Source: Cycas panzhihuaensis (taxonomy: Eukaryota; Cycadophyta). From it: DNA of 64,000 nt. The notes under the pieces were generated by a model. That model had not been told where the DNA came from. It worked only from the letters and a program-made list of their open reading frames with translations, and searched no databases. Position 1 is the first letter of the stretch. The number at the start of each line of letters is the position of its first letter. A program made the translations under genes and the position numbers. Shown here one piece after another: positions 9,453-20,100 of this stretch. The stretch is from positions 220,479,741 through 220,543,740 of the forward strand of contig CM041465.1 of assembly GCA_023213395.1 (NCBI GenBank), read 5' to 3'.

Positions 9453-12013
9453 TGGACACGCTGCTACGGGATAACTACCTAACTGATAGGTGTAAGGGTG
9501 AGTGAGTGGTGGAATGATAGAAGGTGGGACCTAAAAGGTGGGTAACTACCACGCAGGCGCCTGTGTCTTGGGGCCGAGTTCGGGATCTGCAATGGAGTAT
9601 GGCTACTACCGGGTGACCCTTCACCGCTTCGAATAAGGGGTGAAGGTGCGTAGGGCAAACACAGGTTGACACAGGAATAGGACCCTCCCACCCTTGGGTG
9701 GCTTGAAGGGGGGACAAGAAGACCTAATGGAGACAGGCCAAGAGCAATCCTACACAACCTAACCGGGTACACGAGTGATGCGGGAAGCAAGGCACTCGTG
9801 TGGTTAAGGAGAGAGGAGGAAAGGTAGGGGAGAGGAGGACTCCTACGATCTTTCCTACGAATGATAAAGATGCATGGAACAAGACAAACGAATCGCAAAC
9901 AAGTACACAACCATTTTTTCCCTTTTATCCTTCAGTGTACTAATTACTACGAAAGAAATAAAAGGAAAAGAAAGGGTAGCGGAGGGCAAGCGTGCACTGG
10001 AGGCGAAGGCGTGCGAGGCAAGTAACCTTCTCGAGGCGCCCAACCACTCCGTCGACGTCTTGGATGCGAGATATTGCGGCGGACGAAGAGGGGGCTTCCT
10101 TACCTTCCCCGGAAAATCAAATGCGATGCCAAGAAAGAAAGGAAGCGCTAACTAAGAAATGACGTAGCATAAAAACATAACGCATATGAAGGTGCTTACC
10201 GGTAGCTAGGCCCACGGGCGATGCACTCCACGCTTCCCAAGTACACCAAGCAATAGCGGTCTCTTTCTCTTCCTGAAGGAAGAGCACTAACATGCAACAC
10301 AAAAACTCTAACAATATATGCCTAAATAACATAAACGAGAATTTGAATATACATGCGTTAGTGCTAATCCAACAATGAAAGTATCAAAAGAAAGTGACCA
10401 AAGTGAAAGTAAATGATTGGGTAAGCCTCGGAGTGGCCTACCTCCCACAAATGATGCCCAAACCTCTCCCCAAGAGCCATGAGGCAGCGAGGAGAAAGTC
10501 AAGAGCAAGGGCTGGAAAATGGCAGCAAAAAGGGGCAAAGAGAGGCCCAAGGGTACCACGGTGACGGGATGCTATGGAGAGCAACCGGGTGACCGGGAAG
10601 AAAGATGGAGCAAGAAACCAGGTTGGGACTTATGGGTGATGCCCAAACTTGAGAAAAAGGCCCCAAATCAGCGCTACAACTTGTGAGAGTGCTGGTTTGG
10701 ACAACCAAAGGGAGCCTTCAAACCCTTGTTTGCAAGACAAGGCGGCCACAGGCGAGAGGGAGGTTTTGGGGGCTAAGAGCCGCTTTGGAGCGTGGAAGGT
10801 GGTACGGAATCCACCCGGCTCCTCTCCAAAACCTATGCAACCCTCCACACCGCCTTGGGCAAAGAACGCAGGCAAGGAGCACAGGGAGAGTGGTATAACA
10901 GCCCCCAAAAGGGAGGACAACCAACTCCCAAGCAACAAGTAAGAGCAAACAAGCTAAAGCATGAATATCACGAGAAAACAAGCATAAAAACCAGGAATAC
11001 CTGAAGAGAAGAGGCAAGGGATTTGCCTCAGCCAAAGGGCAGTGGAGAGGGACTGATAAATCAGCCCAGATCTGAAGTAGAGCAGGTTTGAAGCCCTGCT
11101 ACGGAGATGTGACGGGAAACACCTATACTTGGGGTGCCTATGGACTGCCTGGGCAAAGACCAGCTGAAAACCACTTCAAGGAGCCCTCTCCAAGGCGTTT
11201 GAGGGGCTGGGAGAATGTCTCAGCCACGCCAAAGGAGAGCTGGGCGTTGTATGAAGAGTGCAGGTCCAGTTGATGCAGACGTGAGGCAGAGAAGAGCAGA
11301 GCAGGAGAGTGTTTCCTTGAGAGCAATTCCAAAAGTGAGCAAAAAGATCCTTGAAAATGAGCCAAAAAGGGCTTAAGTACTCAAGCAAAACCCTAAAGCG
11401 TGCGATTAGGGCGCAGCTGGGAGAGAAATAAAGCGTGAGCCACGTGGCAGTTTCACAATAAATGCGAAATTGCAACGGCGGATTTTTAAAAACAACCTAA
11501 GACAGTCGTACCGCCGGGAATTTCGCAGATCTGCGGATGTCCGTGATCGCAAAAAATCGTGATGCGTGCTAGAAACAAAGCGGGGCCCACCAACCGTCTA
11601 AGTCAGGCGAGATGTGAGAAAAGACTAATAGAAAGCTAAAACACCTACCCGGGAGAAAACAAGCCAACAAAACGGGTCCAAAGGAGCAAAAATAGGGCTC
11701 GAGTGGGGTGGCAAGTTGACCAAATGATGATGAGTCATCACACGAGCGGAGGTGACGTGAACCTAGTGGATCCTGGAGCAAGGAGGCGGATGCGGGAAAT
11801 GTCTGGTCACTGTGGTGCCACACTCCGGGAGTGTGCCCTATAGTCGTCATAGGCTAAAATAAATGTGGACGACTACAAGGTCGCCCACAAAGTCATACAT
11901 ATGCAGAATGCAAGCAAACATCCAAGAAAAAAGCGATGATAATGCGAGACATACCTACACTTACCCGAGTCGGTGATTCGTATCCATTCCGGGCGGAAAT
12001 GTATGCAAAGGCA
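9453..12013 (-). repeat. 5' LTR of Gypsy-1
   Basis: On the plus strand the segment starts TGGACACG and ends AAGGCA, so it has the usual TG...CA ends. It is 2561 bp long and stops one base before the primer binding site. It is non-coding; the reading frames in it have no recognisable product. Stretches align with the LTR of Gypsy-E on the opposite strand, for example the LTR start near 11940-12010 with 50045-50120, and 11430-11480 with 50680-50750. The outer boundary was chosen where Copia-D gag reading resumes. The inner boundary is firmer because of the adjacent primer binding site. Confidence 0.75.
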
Positions 12014-12101
12014 TCCTCTAATTCTAATGTGTTTTAATATCTTTTGTTTCTCTGTTCTTATCTTAATAATAAACCTGTCAATTCATTAAGAGTTAACTTA
12101 T

Positions 12102-12743
12102 CTAATCTATCACTATTTGGGTTAATCTATCACTATTTGGGATAATGTTGATGATTGCGTCAAATGATTTTGGTAATCTTGAGGTCACAATTTCCACTAG
12201 ATCTTGTTCAGAAATTAGACCTCCGTCACTCAAGAGATTATTTCGAATAGTAATAATCTTATGCATAAACTCTATTACATCTTCATTTTCTTTCATATGA
12301 AGCTTGTACAATTCTTCTTTGAGAGCAATTATTCTTGCCTTATTCTTTTGTCCATATAAATTTTCTAAACATTTCCAAATTCTAGATGCCAGATTTAATT
12401 TTTCAACATAAATCAGAACTGAATCAGAAATTAACATTTTCAAGGTAAGAATACTTATATTGTTTCTTTCTTCCCAGTTTCCTAGCTTAGCATCACCATC
12501 AGTAGGATGTTTTTCAGTTCCTTCAGTAATACCCCATGCATTTTTTACCCTTAGAATGGTTTCCATTTTAATTTTCCAGACATGATAGTTGGAACCGGTT
12601 AATTTCTTTGGTTCAGGCAGAGAGATGAGTGTGGAAGACATTATTATCAGAGACAGAAAGTTGTTTTGGGGTCTGGACCATACTATTGTATGGAATTCCA
12701 TACGAAACCCTAAGTATACAGATGAAGATGAAGTGTACCTCAA
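12102..12743 (-). CDS. Copia-D gag (UBN2-type), truncated
   Basis: This 213-residue frame is a copia gag. The likely true start is the internal Met about 35 residues in (around 12640), giving MSSTLISLPEPKKLTGSNY, the usual copia gag opening in which the element must bind and package its own RNA. KMETILRVKNAWGI, then ENLYGQKNKARIIALKEELY, MHKIITIRNNLLS and LVEIVTSRLPKSFD follow the UBN2/gag core in order. The frame stops at 12102. The next ~90 bases still read as gag with stops, until the Gypsy-1 insertion. The zinc knuckle and everything downstream are missing. It is the only copia gag here with a long open frame, so Copia-D is younger than the other copias. Confidence 0.85.
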   Translation of the reverse strand: MRYTSSSSVYLGFRMEFHTIVWSRPQNNFLSLIIMSSTLISLPEPKKLTGSNYHVWKIKMETILRVKNAWGITEGTEKHPTDGDAKLGNWEERNNISILTLKMLISDSVLIYVEKLNLASRIWKCLENLYGQKNKARIIALKEELYKLHMKENEDVIEFMHKIITIRNNLLSDGGLISEQDLVEIVTSRLPKSFDAIINIIPNSDRLTQIVID

Positions 12744-13300
12744 ACTATAGGTATTTCAGGCACCTATTCAAATCTAAAGACAGTTTTGCAAGAAGATTTC
12801 TTAGAAGAAAGCGGCCCAGAAGAGAGAAGCTATGGCTAGGCGTAAACTTGATTTTTAAAAAAATCACAGTGAAAATCTTAAAAATAATCTTCGAAACTGG
12901 CTAGAAACTCTAAGTACAATTGTTAAGAAAGGTTTAAGACTGAGAATATCTAGTTTTATAAGCAGGTCGAAAAGATCTCAAAGCTAAAGTCTCCAAACCC
13001 GCACGAACTAGTTCAGTCTCTGTTTGTCCTAAAAAACATCTCCAGATGACTTCACTACAAAAGAGAAAAGTGTTCTCCATACTATGATCTATCTTCCTAC
13101 CAATTTTTACTTCAATCTGATACCTTTGAAAAAATATGTCTGTACAAGTCTGTACAATTCCATACACCAGGGTATTAATGATCTTTTGGTAGAGCCGAGA
13201 CCCTATCCTCCTTATCTCCTTCTTAGACCTTGATTGGATTATCTTTGACAGAAGAATTCATCTCCAAATGAGCAGTTGAGATTAACCTGCTCTAATACCA

Positions 13301-13491
13301 TGTTGGAAATCAAAGCTAAAATAGAACATGATTTGAGCAGAGAAGAGAATGAGTTATTTTTCATTAAGATTTAGTCTCCTTAAATAAATATCAACAATGT
13401 GACTGTTACATATTGAAATGTAACCAATCAGTCTAAGACTGCTAAGTGTCACAATCTTATATTGGTATTACAATTGAGGGTGGTCCCAACA
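13301..13491 (-). repeat. 5' LTR of Copia-D
   Basis: The segment is 191 bp, beginning TGTTGG and ending CCAACA, which form perfect 6-bp inverted ends. The adjacent 13289-13300 on the minus strand reads TGGTATTAGAGC, one change from the common copia initiator-tRNA-Met primer site. The bases 13492-13496 (TGACC) would be one copy of the target duplication; its partner is outside the window. Confidence 0.85.
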
Positions 13492-15850
13492 TGACCCCCT
13501 TTCTCACTTAAATAAAACATTACATACCAACAATTAGTCCCTCTAAGCTTGGCCCCTCACCACATGAAATGTAGTATAGACAACCCCCATCTATCTCCTA
13601 TTTCAAAATTTTTGGCTTTACTTGTTATGCTCACATTTTCAAGGAACACAAAAACAAGTTCTAGGATAGAGCCTTCAAAGGCATCTTTGTCAGATACCCT
13701 ATGGAAAAAAAGGGATAGAAGGTTTTTCTACCTTCAAAGCACAAAATCATCATCACTAGAGATGTTATCTTTATGGAGACTGAAGATCAATTACTTAGAC
13801 TTGATTCTAAGATGCCTTCATACTGATTTAATGATGGTACTAAATTTGATATCTAGATTCTAAAATTTATGAGGGGAGATACTCAACAGTTGCTTAAAAT
13901 CTTAGAATTTGACAATAAAGCCCCAAAGGATATAAGCTATATCTCTCATCCAATGTGTGTACATCCAACACTATCATTTAAGATAAACCAAGTTGATAAA
14001 AGTAAATCCATAGCAAAAGGACAACCTTCTCAAACATCAGTGGCTAACCCATCTTCTCTAGCATTGCCAACTTCCTCCGTGCCAAACATTTCACATGATC
14101 CTTTTCAGGATCAAAATGAAGACCAAGAGGTTGTAGAAATAAAAATTCATTCTTAACTCGAAGTTTTCATGAAGCTAACCAGCTACACAAGGACATGCAA
14201 CTAGATGATGTAGGTAAAACTAAAAGTGCCTATAGAGTAAGGATACATGAATCACTTTCCATTGAGCTTGAACTAGCAAAATTGCACCTTCCTCTTAATG
14301 AATAGGCCACACTATACTAAGAAGTTGTAAAGCATACATCTTGGAGAAATTCCATAAATGAAGAGTACTAATCTCTTATCAAGAACAATATATGGGAGCT
14401 TGTTGATCTACCACTTAGAAGAAAGGTGGTAGTTCAAAATAAATGGGTGTTCAAAAATAAGTATAGATCATATGGCACCCTAGAAAAACATAAGGCGAGG
14501 TTAGTAACAAAAGGATTCACATAAAGGAAAGGTATCAACTACACTAAAATATTTTCTCCTATAACTAAGTGGCCTACAATCAGAACTCTTATAGCCTTAG
14601 CTACTCAACAGGGTTAGAAAATCCACCAATTCAATGTTAAGACTACATTTCTCAATAAGAATCTTAAAGAAGAAATTTATATGACTCAGCCAGAAGGATA
14701 TGAGATTGTTAGTCGAAAGCATAAGGTTTATAGGCTCAGAAAGTCCTTGTATGGCCTAAAACAAGCCCCACGTGCTTGGTTTACCAAGTTCTCTAAAAGA
14801 ATGAGGTAACTTAGATATGAGGTTTATGACTATCAAGATATTGATGCAATATTATTCATCAAGTGATAAAATGATAAAGTCACATATCTCTTAATCTTTG
14901 TGAATAATATGCTAATAATAGGAAATAGTGAATAAGTAATCAACCAACTGAAGAAGGACCTTACTAAAACTTTTGAATTGTTTGACCATGGGTTGATGAA
15001 ATATTACTTGGAAATTGAAGTAACTCAAAAGAATGGTAAAATCTTTCTCTCCCAAGAAAAATATATCAACGATCTTCTGATAAAATTTTAGTTAGAAGGT
15101 ACTCGACTAGTGGCTACACCTATGGAACCCAATGTTAAACTCATAGTTGATGGCGATACTAGGGAGGCAGATGCATCACTTTACAGGTAACTTGTAAGTA
15201 GTCCCATTTATACTACTACCACAAGGCTAGATATTATACACTCTATTGGAATTCTTGCAAAATTCATGATAAATCCTAAGTAGAATCACTAGCAAGCTAC
15301 AATACGAGTGGTAAGATACCTAAAGACGACTAACAAATATGGTATGTTATATGAACCCAACGTAGAATTTAAACTTTATGTATACATAGACTCAAACTTT
15401 ACCAGAGATAAAAACACAGGAAGATCTATGTCTAGGTACATAATATTTCTTCAAACAACACCAATATCATAGATATCTAGACGATAAAAGATAGTTATAA
15501 ACTTAACTACTAAAGTTGAATATATTATTGCTTCTTAGACAAGCAAGGAGGTGATATAGCTTAAAATTTTATTGAATACATTGAATGCCACCCAAACAAG
15601 TTCTACTAGCTTATATGTAGATAATCAATCTACAATCCAAATGGCTAAAATCTTATATTTCATGATCGTACCAAATAATAAGTATGAAAGTCCACAGGAT
15701 TAGAGAACTAGTTCATGATAACACAATTCAACTCGAATACTTCCCCACAACAGATCAAGTGGCTGATATCTTCACCAAACCACTGAAGAGGGTAAAGTTT
15801 GAATAGTTTCAAAGGTAACTCAGCCTTAAGGCCTCCATCTTCAACTGATT
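13492..15850 (+). pseudogene. Copia-E pol remnant (integrase C-term, RT, RNase H)
   Basis: A decayed copia polyprotein on the plus strand with dozens of stops and shifts. From its first base it reads as integrase (SISYFKIFGFTCYAHIFKEH near 13590, then RDVIFME near 13765). A hydrophilic linker follows (13869-14156). The reverse transcriptase starts near 14385 (NKWVFKNKYRSYGTLEKHKA) and continues with LRKSLYGLKQAPRAWFTKF (14740) and a degraded active-site box (FVNNM for YVDDM, near 14900). RNase H runs from about 15200 to 15790 and ends with the characteristic QVADIFTKPLK (15757-15790). The 5' half is absent because Copia-D interrupts the integrase at 13491/13492. Most stops are TAG or TAA where Gln, Trp or Lys is expected. 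Confidence 0.85.
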
Positions 15851-16289
15851 GAAGGAGATGAAAATAGGACCATCATACTCTGTCTTATTCATGAATATCC
15901 CTTATGGGTGTGAAAGGACAAGAGTAAGTCTCTACTCTATCCCATTTGTGAAAGCCCCTTGTGAGCGCAAAAGGAAAAGGGTTGTATCATTTTAAAAAAT
16001 TGAAACCTGTGAAAACCTGAAAGGGCATGGGGGATAACCAAATGGTATATAGAGACTCAATAGATTTCACCTATAAAATTCATTGCAGTGATTGACTATC
16101 TGGCTTCATTTAAAAAGCCACTTGAGCCAGGTTAGTAGATTAGAAAGTCTATGGGTTTTCTTCTCCATGAGGGATTTCCACAAAAGTGTCATAGTAGTTT
16201 GCTTTGTAAGAGGCTCAAATGAAGACCTCATAGGGTAGAATAAAATAGGATGAAATAACCTTCTACCATTAAGGGGAAGATTGAAATGG

Positions 16290-16590
16290 GTTAATGTCAC
16301 AAGGTCATTACATTAGTTAATTATTTCTAAAAAGGATCTTAAGTGAACTTTAAATTAGATCTCTTAAGTAAAATGCACTTTTATATGCATTATGTATAAT
16401 TTTATTTCACCTAACTCTAATGCTCCCTCTCTCAATATAAAAGTAAAAGCTCAATGGAGGAGGCTTATTCTTACCTCCCCATTTTGTGAGATCTACTCTC
16501 TTTCTCTCAAGTCTCTCTTGCTCCCATGTTTTCCTTTGTGTTTAGTGCATGGAGATAAAAGATAGATCCACTCTTTTCAATATTCTTACA
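16290..16590 (+). repeat. Probable 3' LTR of Copia-E
   Basis: A purine-rich tract (AAGGGGAAGATTGAAATGGG, 16271-16290) precedes a segment starting GTTAATGTCAC and ending TATTCTTACA at 16590. A TATA-like element, TATAAAAG, lies near 16437. A flanking GTGAG (16591-16595) could be the target duplication. There is no second LTR in the window for comparison, so the ends are estimates. The 440 bp between RNase H and this LTR show nothing recognisable. Confidence 0.55.
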
Positions 16591-16751
16591 GTGAGAAAGC
16601 CTAGTTATGATTCTATCTCCTTTTTATTTAATAGTCAAAATTAAGTATCCTTTATAATTAGCAATTCCTTATAATAAGCAATTCCTCATAGGTTGATTCT
16701 TGCATCTTCTCATATTTATCATTTTGTCTATGAGTTTTTTCCTTTCTCACC

Positions 16752-17150
16752 ATGGAATTAAGCATATATATTAATTTGGGCAATCAAGGTAACCCAACAT
16801 TGTCTATTACTACATGGGTAGTGCATGACCAACTAGGTAATCTCTTAACCTTAGCTGACATGTTCTTATCTCAAGTAACTAATAATAAAGATAAATATAT
16901 TATAGTTATAGGAGCTTTGATAGATGTCTTACATTTTTATCACAGTGCTATTAACTTTTATTTTGATTCCCAAGTTGTAGTCCATCAATTTGTTGGTGTC
17001 TACAATGTTCATTCTCTTAGACTACATTCCCTTCACAATTAGGCTTTGTAATTGTTGTCTTATTTTTCATCAGTCACTATTCAACATGTCTCGTGTGATC
17101 AAAACATTGAAGTTGACTCTTTAGTCTCATATATCCTAAAACACCATTGC
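16752..17150 (+). pseudogene. RNase H (RVT_3-like) fragment
   Basis: A 96-codon open frame (16752-17042) and its continuation past one stop read as a type I RNase H. The pattern GNQGNP followed by WVVHDQLGNLL, then QVTNNKDKYIIVIGAL, then YFDSQVVVHQFVGVYNVHS, and later SVTIQHVSCDQN, follows the order of the plant RVT_3 family (DGAS.GNPG, TNN.AEY.A, DSQLV..Q, V.HV.R..N). The first catalytic Asp (in DGAS) is replaced by Asn or Leu, and the Glu of AEY by Lys. It may come from an element with a second RNase H, or from a host RNase H-like gene. Flanking sequence does not decide. It lies 160 bp right of the Copia-E LTR. Confidence 0.55.
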
Positions 17151-20100
17151 TCATAATTTTCTTTCTTTAAAGCTAGGGCATCACTTTCAAATAAGCATAA
17201 ACTACCATGTAAATACTATTACCAAAACATAATAAGGAATATCTTAAACACATATACAATATAAAATTAAGCATGTATATGGAACTAATATCATAAAGAG
17301 GAGGAAGGGGGAAATAGGATTGGAGTCAATACTCTTTTAGGTATCTTTAATCTTAGAAAACAAATCAACAATTTTATCTCTCTCTCTCTCTCTCACTATA
17401 TATATATATTTATTTATTTTATTTTTTATTTTTTTTAAGTCATACAGTACATTTAATATACAATGTTATGGTCTTGTGGCTTCCATAGGCATATATAAAT
17501 CATCATAGCTAGACTTACTCTCACATCTCTACACCCATGGAGTAGACTCATCTCCCTCTTCTCTTAACTCTCCCTTTATATACATGTTCATCCCTATGAA
17601 AGACAATGAGAGCTATCCTATCCTCCTCCCATATGATGATTATATGAATGGTTATGTATTCTCTCTCTCCTATGAGGATCGTATTTTCCCTATTGTCTAC
17701 TTATACTACCTAAAGGAGTTGTATGCTCACCTACCTATAGGATCATCATCCTGTATAGATGTCATCGCTTGTCCTCGATAGATCGCAACTTAGCCTTTCA
17801 TATACCTAATCTCCCTACCACATCTTGGCACATGTCTCATGCTTAAACAATAGGGGAAAAATATTAAATAAGAGGACCTAATAGCACTTGATCATTCTCA
17901 TGCCAAGTAGCAGGCCATTCAAAGGCAAATACATATGGATAATATTGAGGATCCTCCTCACATTGGTAAGATCTATTGTCCTCTCACCTATTACATATAT
18001 ATATCATAATTAATCAACGTATTTAAGGGAAAATTAAAGAAAGCTTCAAACTATCCAGTGATTTAAGCCATCATTTAGCTAATAAAACATAAGTGAAAAG
18101 TACTTGTTAAATGTAGTGCTCCTACATCAGTTAGTCATTAGGGAACCTCTTCCCCTTCCTCCTCACTTGCCACTACTCTATAAGTACTATTAAAGTTGAT
18201 ATTTATGTTTTGAGCAAGGGAACTACCTCATGTTGCTCCATCTATCTCCCCAATAACCTCTTCCTCTTCTCCCCTACCTGCATCTCTTCTCAACTCACCC
18301 ACTTCCTACTCCTTGTTCACCCTATCCTATAATAATGATACTCACTCTTTCATTTCCTCATCCTCCTACCTCACCACTTGCTCCTTGTCCTTTGCCGTTA
18401 GGTATAAGGGGTGGTCTCCCTTCAACTACCCTCTCGGCATCATTGGCCTCACTGTCTATCCACACCTACATCCTATCATAGAGGTTAAGAACTAATTAGT
18501 TCCTTATCATCTTGATCAAAAGAAGACTATAAGTACTCCCAGTTACCATTGCCTATCTATTATGGGCATAAGAATGCATATGCCATATGTTCATGGTAGG
18601 GTCTATAATATTCAACTCACTTGGCAATTTAACTAGTCTCATCAGCAGAATATGGTCATAGAGCCAACCCATAAGGATAGAGCTATAAGAAAAGCCTCCT
18701 TATCCATGTCTTATCTTTGGATGCAACTCAACCACTAACTCATGCTATCAAGGATGAAGCTACAACAATTCATTAGGTACTTACCTCATGCTATCTAATA
18801 ATTCCTACCCACTAAGCTGAAATCCCTATAAAGTTTTGCATCCTATAAATTTGAAATATTATAATCTATACCAACACTTTCCTAAGTGTTGGGATCCCCT
18901 TTGCTATCCTCATGGCCTCCAATAAAATCCTATGGATTCTAAACTAGTCTATAAACCCTATCAAATACTCCTCCTTATATCTCTGACAGTGAGTTATATG
19001 TCTCCAATCTCCAATACCTTGAACTTAGAATACTCGATCTGTAGGTACCCCACAAGCTAATAAAATCCTCTGGTATCTCACATTCCATCACTAACTAGAT
19101 GGATCAACTAGCCTTGGCTAGTCCATGTTGATAAAGAAGCTTCTAATCAGTAGTTGATAGGGCTCTAATGAATGGATCTATGGAGCATCCCTCATTCTGT
19201 CATGTATCGATCCTCTGAAGGGGCTACATCATGACAGAGAAAATTGGATTTAGTGTTATTTATTAACATTTATAAACTAGAAAAAGCTCAACCTTTGTTA
19301 ACTTTTTAAAATTTTAATAAAAAATATAATATACCAATCAAAAAGTGATAAGCAAGCTAAAAACGTAAAGAATAGATCAAAACATGATAGATTAGTCAAA
19401 AAACATAATTTCTTAAAACTCTAGTTTTGAAATTTGTATTTTTGATCTATTTATTACATTTTTTACCCTTTCTTACATAATCCACTAAAAATATCATATT
19501 TTTGGCAAAAAATACATAAAAATAAAAAAATTACACTATTGACTTGCCAAATACCAGACACCATGTTGCATCTCTACTCTCTCGACTTAACAAAGCTTGT
19601 CAAATGCTAGAAATGTCTCTCCAAATACATGAAATCTTAATCTAAGTATAGTAATAACTCTCTAATTCCAACTCTTACCTATAAAATAAAGTTAGATAGG
19701 AATCCTTTTTATTATCAATGGGTCTTTTTGTCTAAGGAGATTTCATTTTTTTAATTAGCTTTTCCCAAGTAACTAACTCTTACAAGCTTTTTAGTTCATA
19801 GGTTTTTCTTTATTTCAAATGGGTTTTTTATACCTAGATATACCTTCCTTCTTAACTTTTTGCCTACTATTAATAAGGCAATTAAAGTTGAGATGGTTGA
19901 GAAATTTAATCCAAAGGTTAATTATTTGAATCATATACTTGTTCATAGTCTATGGGATTATTTTTTCATCCTCATTCTAAATTTTACCTCTTTTTAACAT
20001 CTGGCTCTCCCTAAAAATATTTTGCTTTGAAAAACTTCACTACTAAAGAGCCTAAACTATGGTAATCTTTATTACACGTACTTGAAAACAATATGCTCCA

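Larger units (their letters stand above)
1..12013 (-). mobile_element. Gypsy-1: Tat-like Ty3/gypsy LTR retrotransposon, 3' end cut by window
   Basis: Reading down the minus strand, the order is a 2.56-kb 5' LTR (9453-12013), a primer binding site (9433-9451), gag, protease, reverse transcriptase, RNase H, integrase (ending at 2692), and then a long reading frame in the opposite direction (98-2026). The 3' LTR lies beyond position 1. RT motifs, the absence of a chromodomain and the antisense frame place it near the Tat/Athila side of Ty3/gypsy; the exact lineage is inference. Gag-pol is broken by several frameshifts, but few catalytic residues are lost and the DNA is much richer in G+C and CpG than its surroundings, so it is the youngest large element here. 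It is inserted in the gag of Copia-D; the flanking 12014-12018 (TCCTC) is one expected copy of the target duplication. Confidence 0.9.
12014..13491 (-). mobile_element. Copia-D: 5' part of a Ty1/copia element, cut by Gypsy-1
   Basis: Minus strand: a short 5' LTR (13301-13491), a tRNA-Met-type primer site (13289-13300), a leader of about 545 bases and gag. Gag reading continues past its stop at 12102, with a few stops, to 12014. There it is cut by the Gypsy-1 LTR. The rest of this element must lie beyond the left edge of the window. On its right it directly abuts the integrase of Copia-E, so it is nested in that element. Confidence 0.85.

Noticed and set aside
13492-13503. C-rich tract beside the Copia-D LTR as a polypurine tract, which would make it a shared LTR of a tandem element
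   Set aside because: The same bases read in frame with Copia-E integrase, which explains them without a tandem structure.
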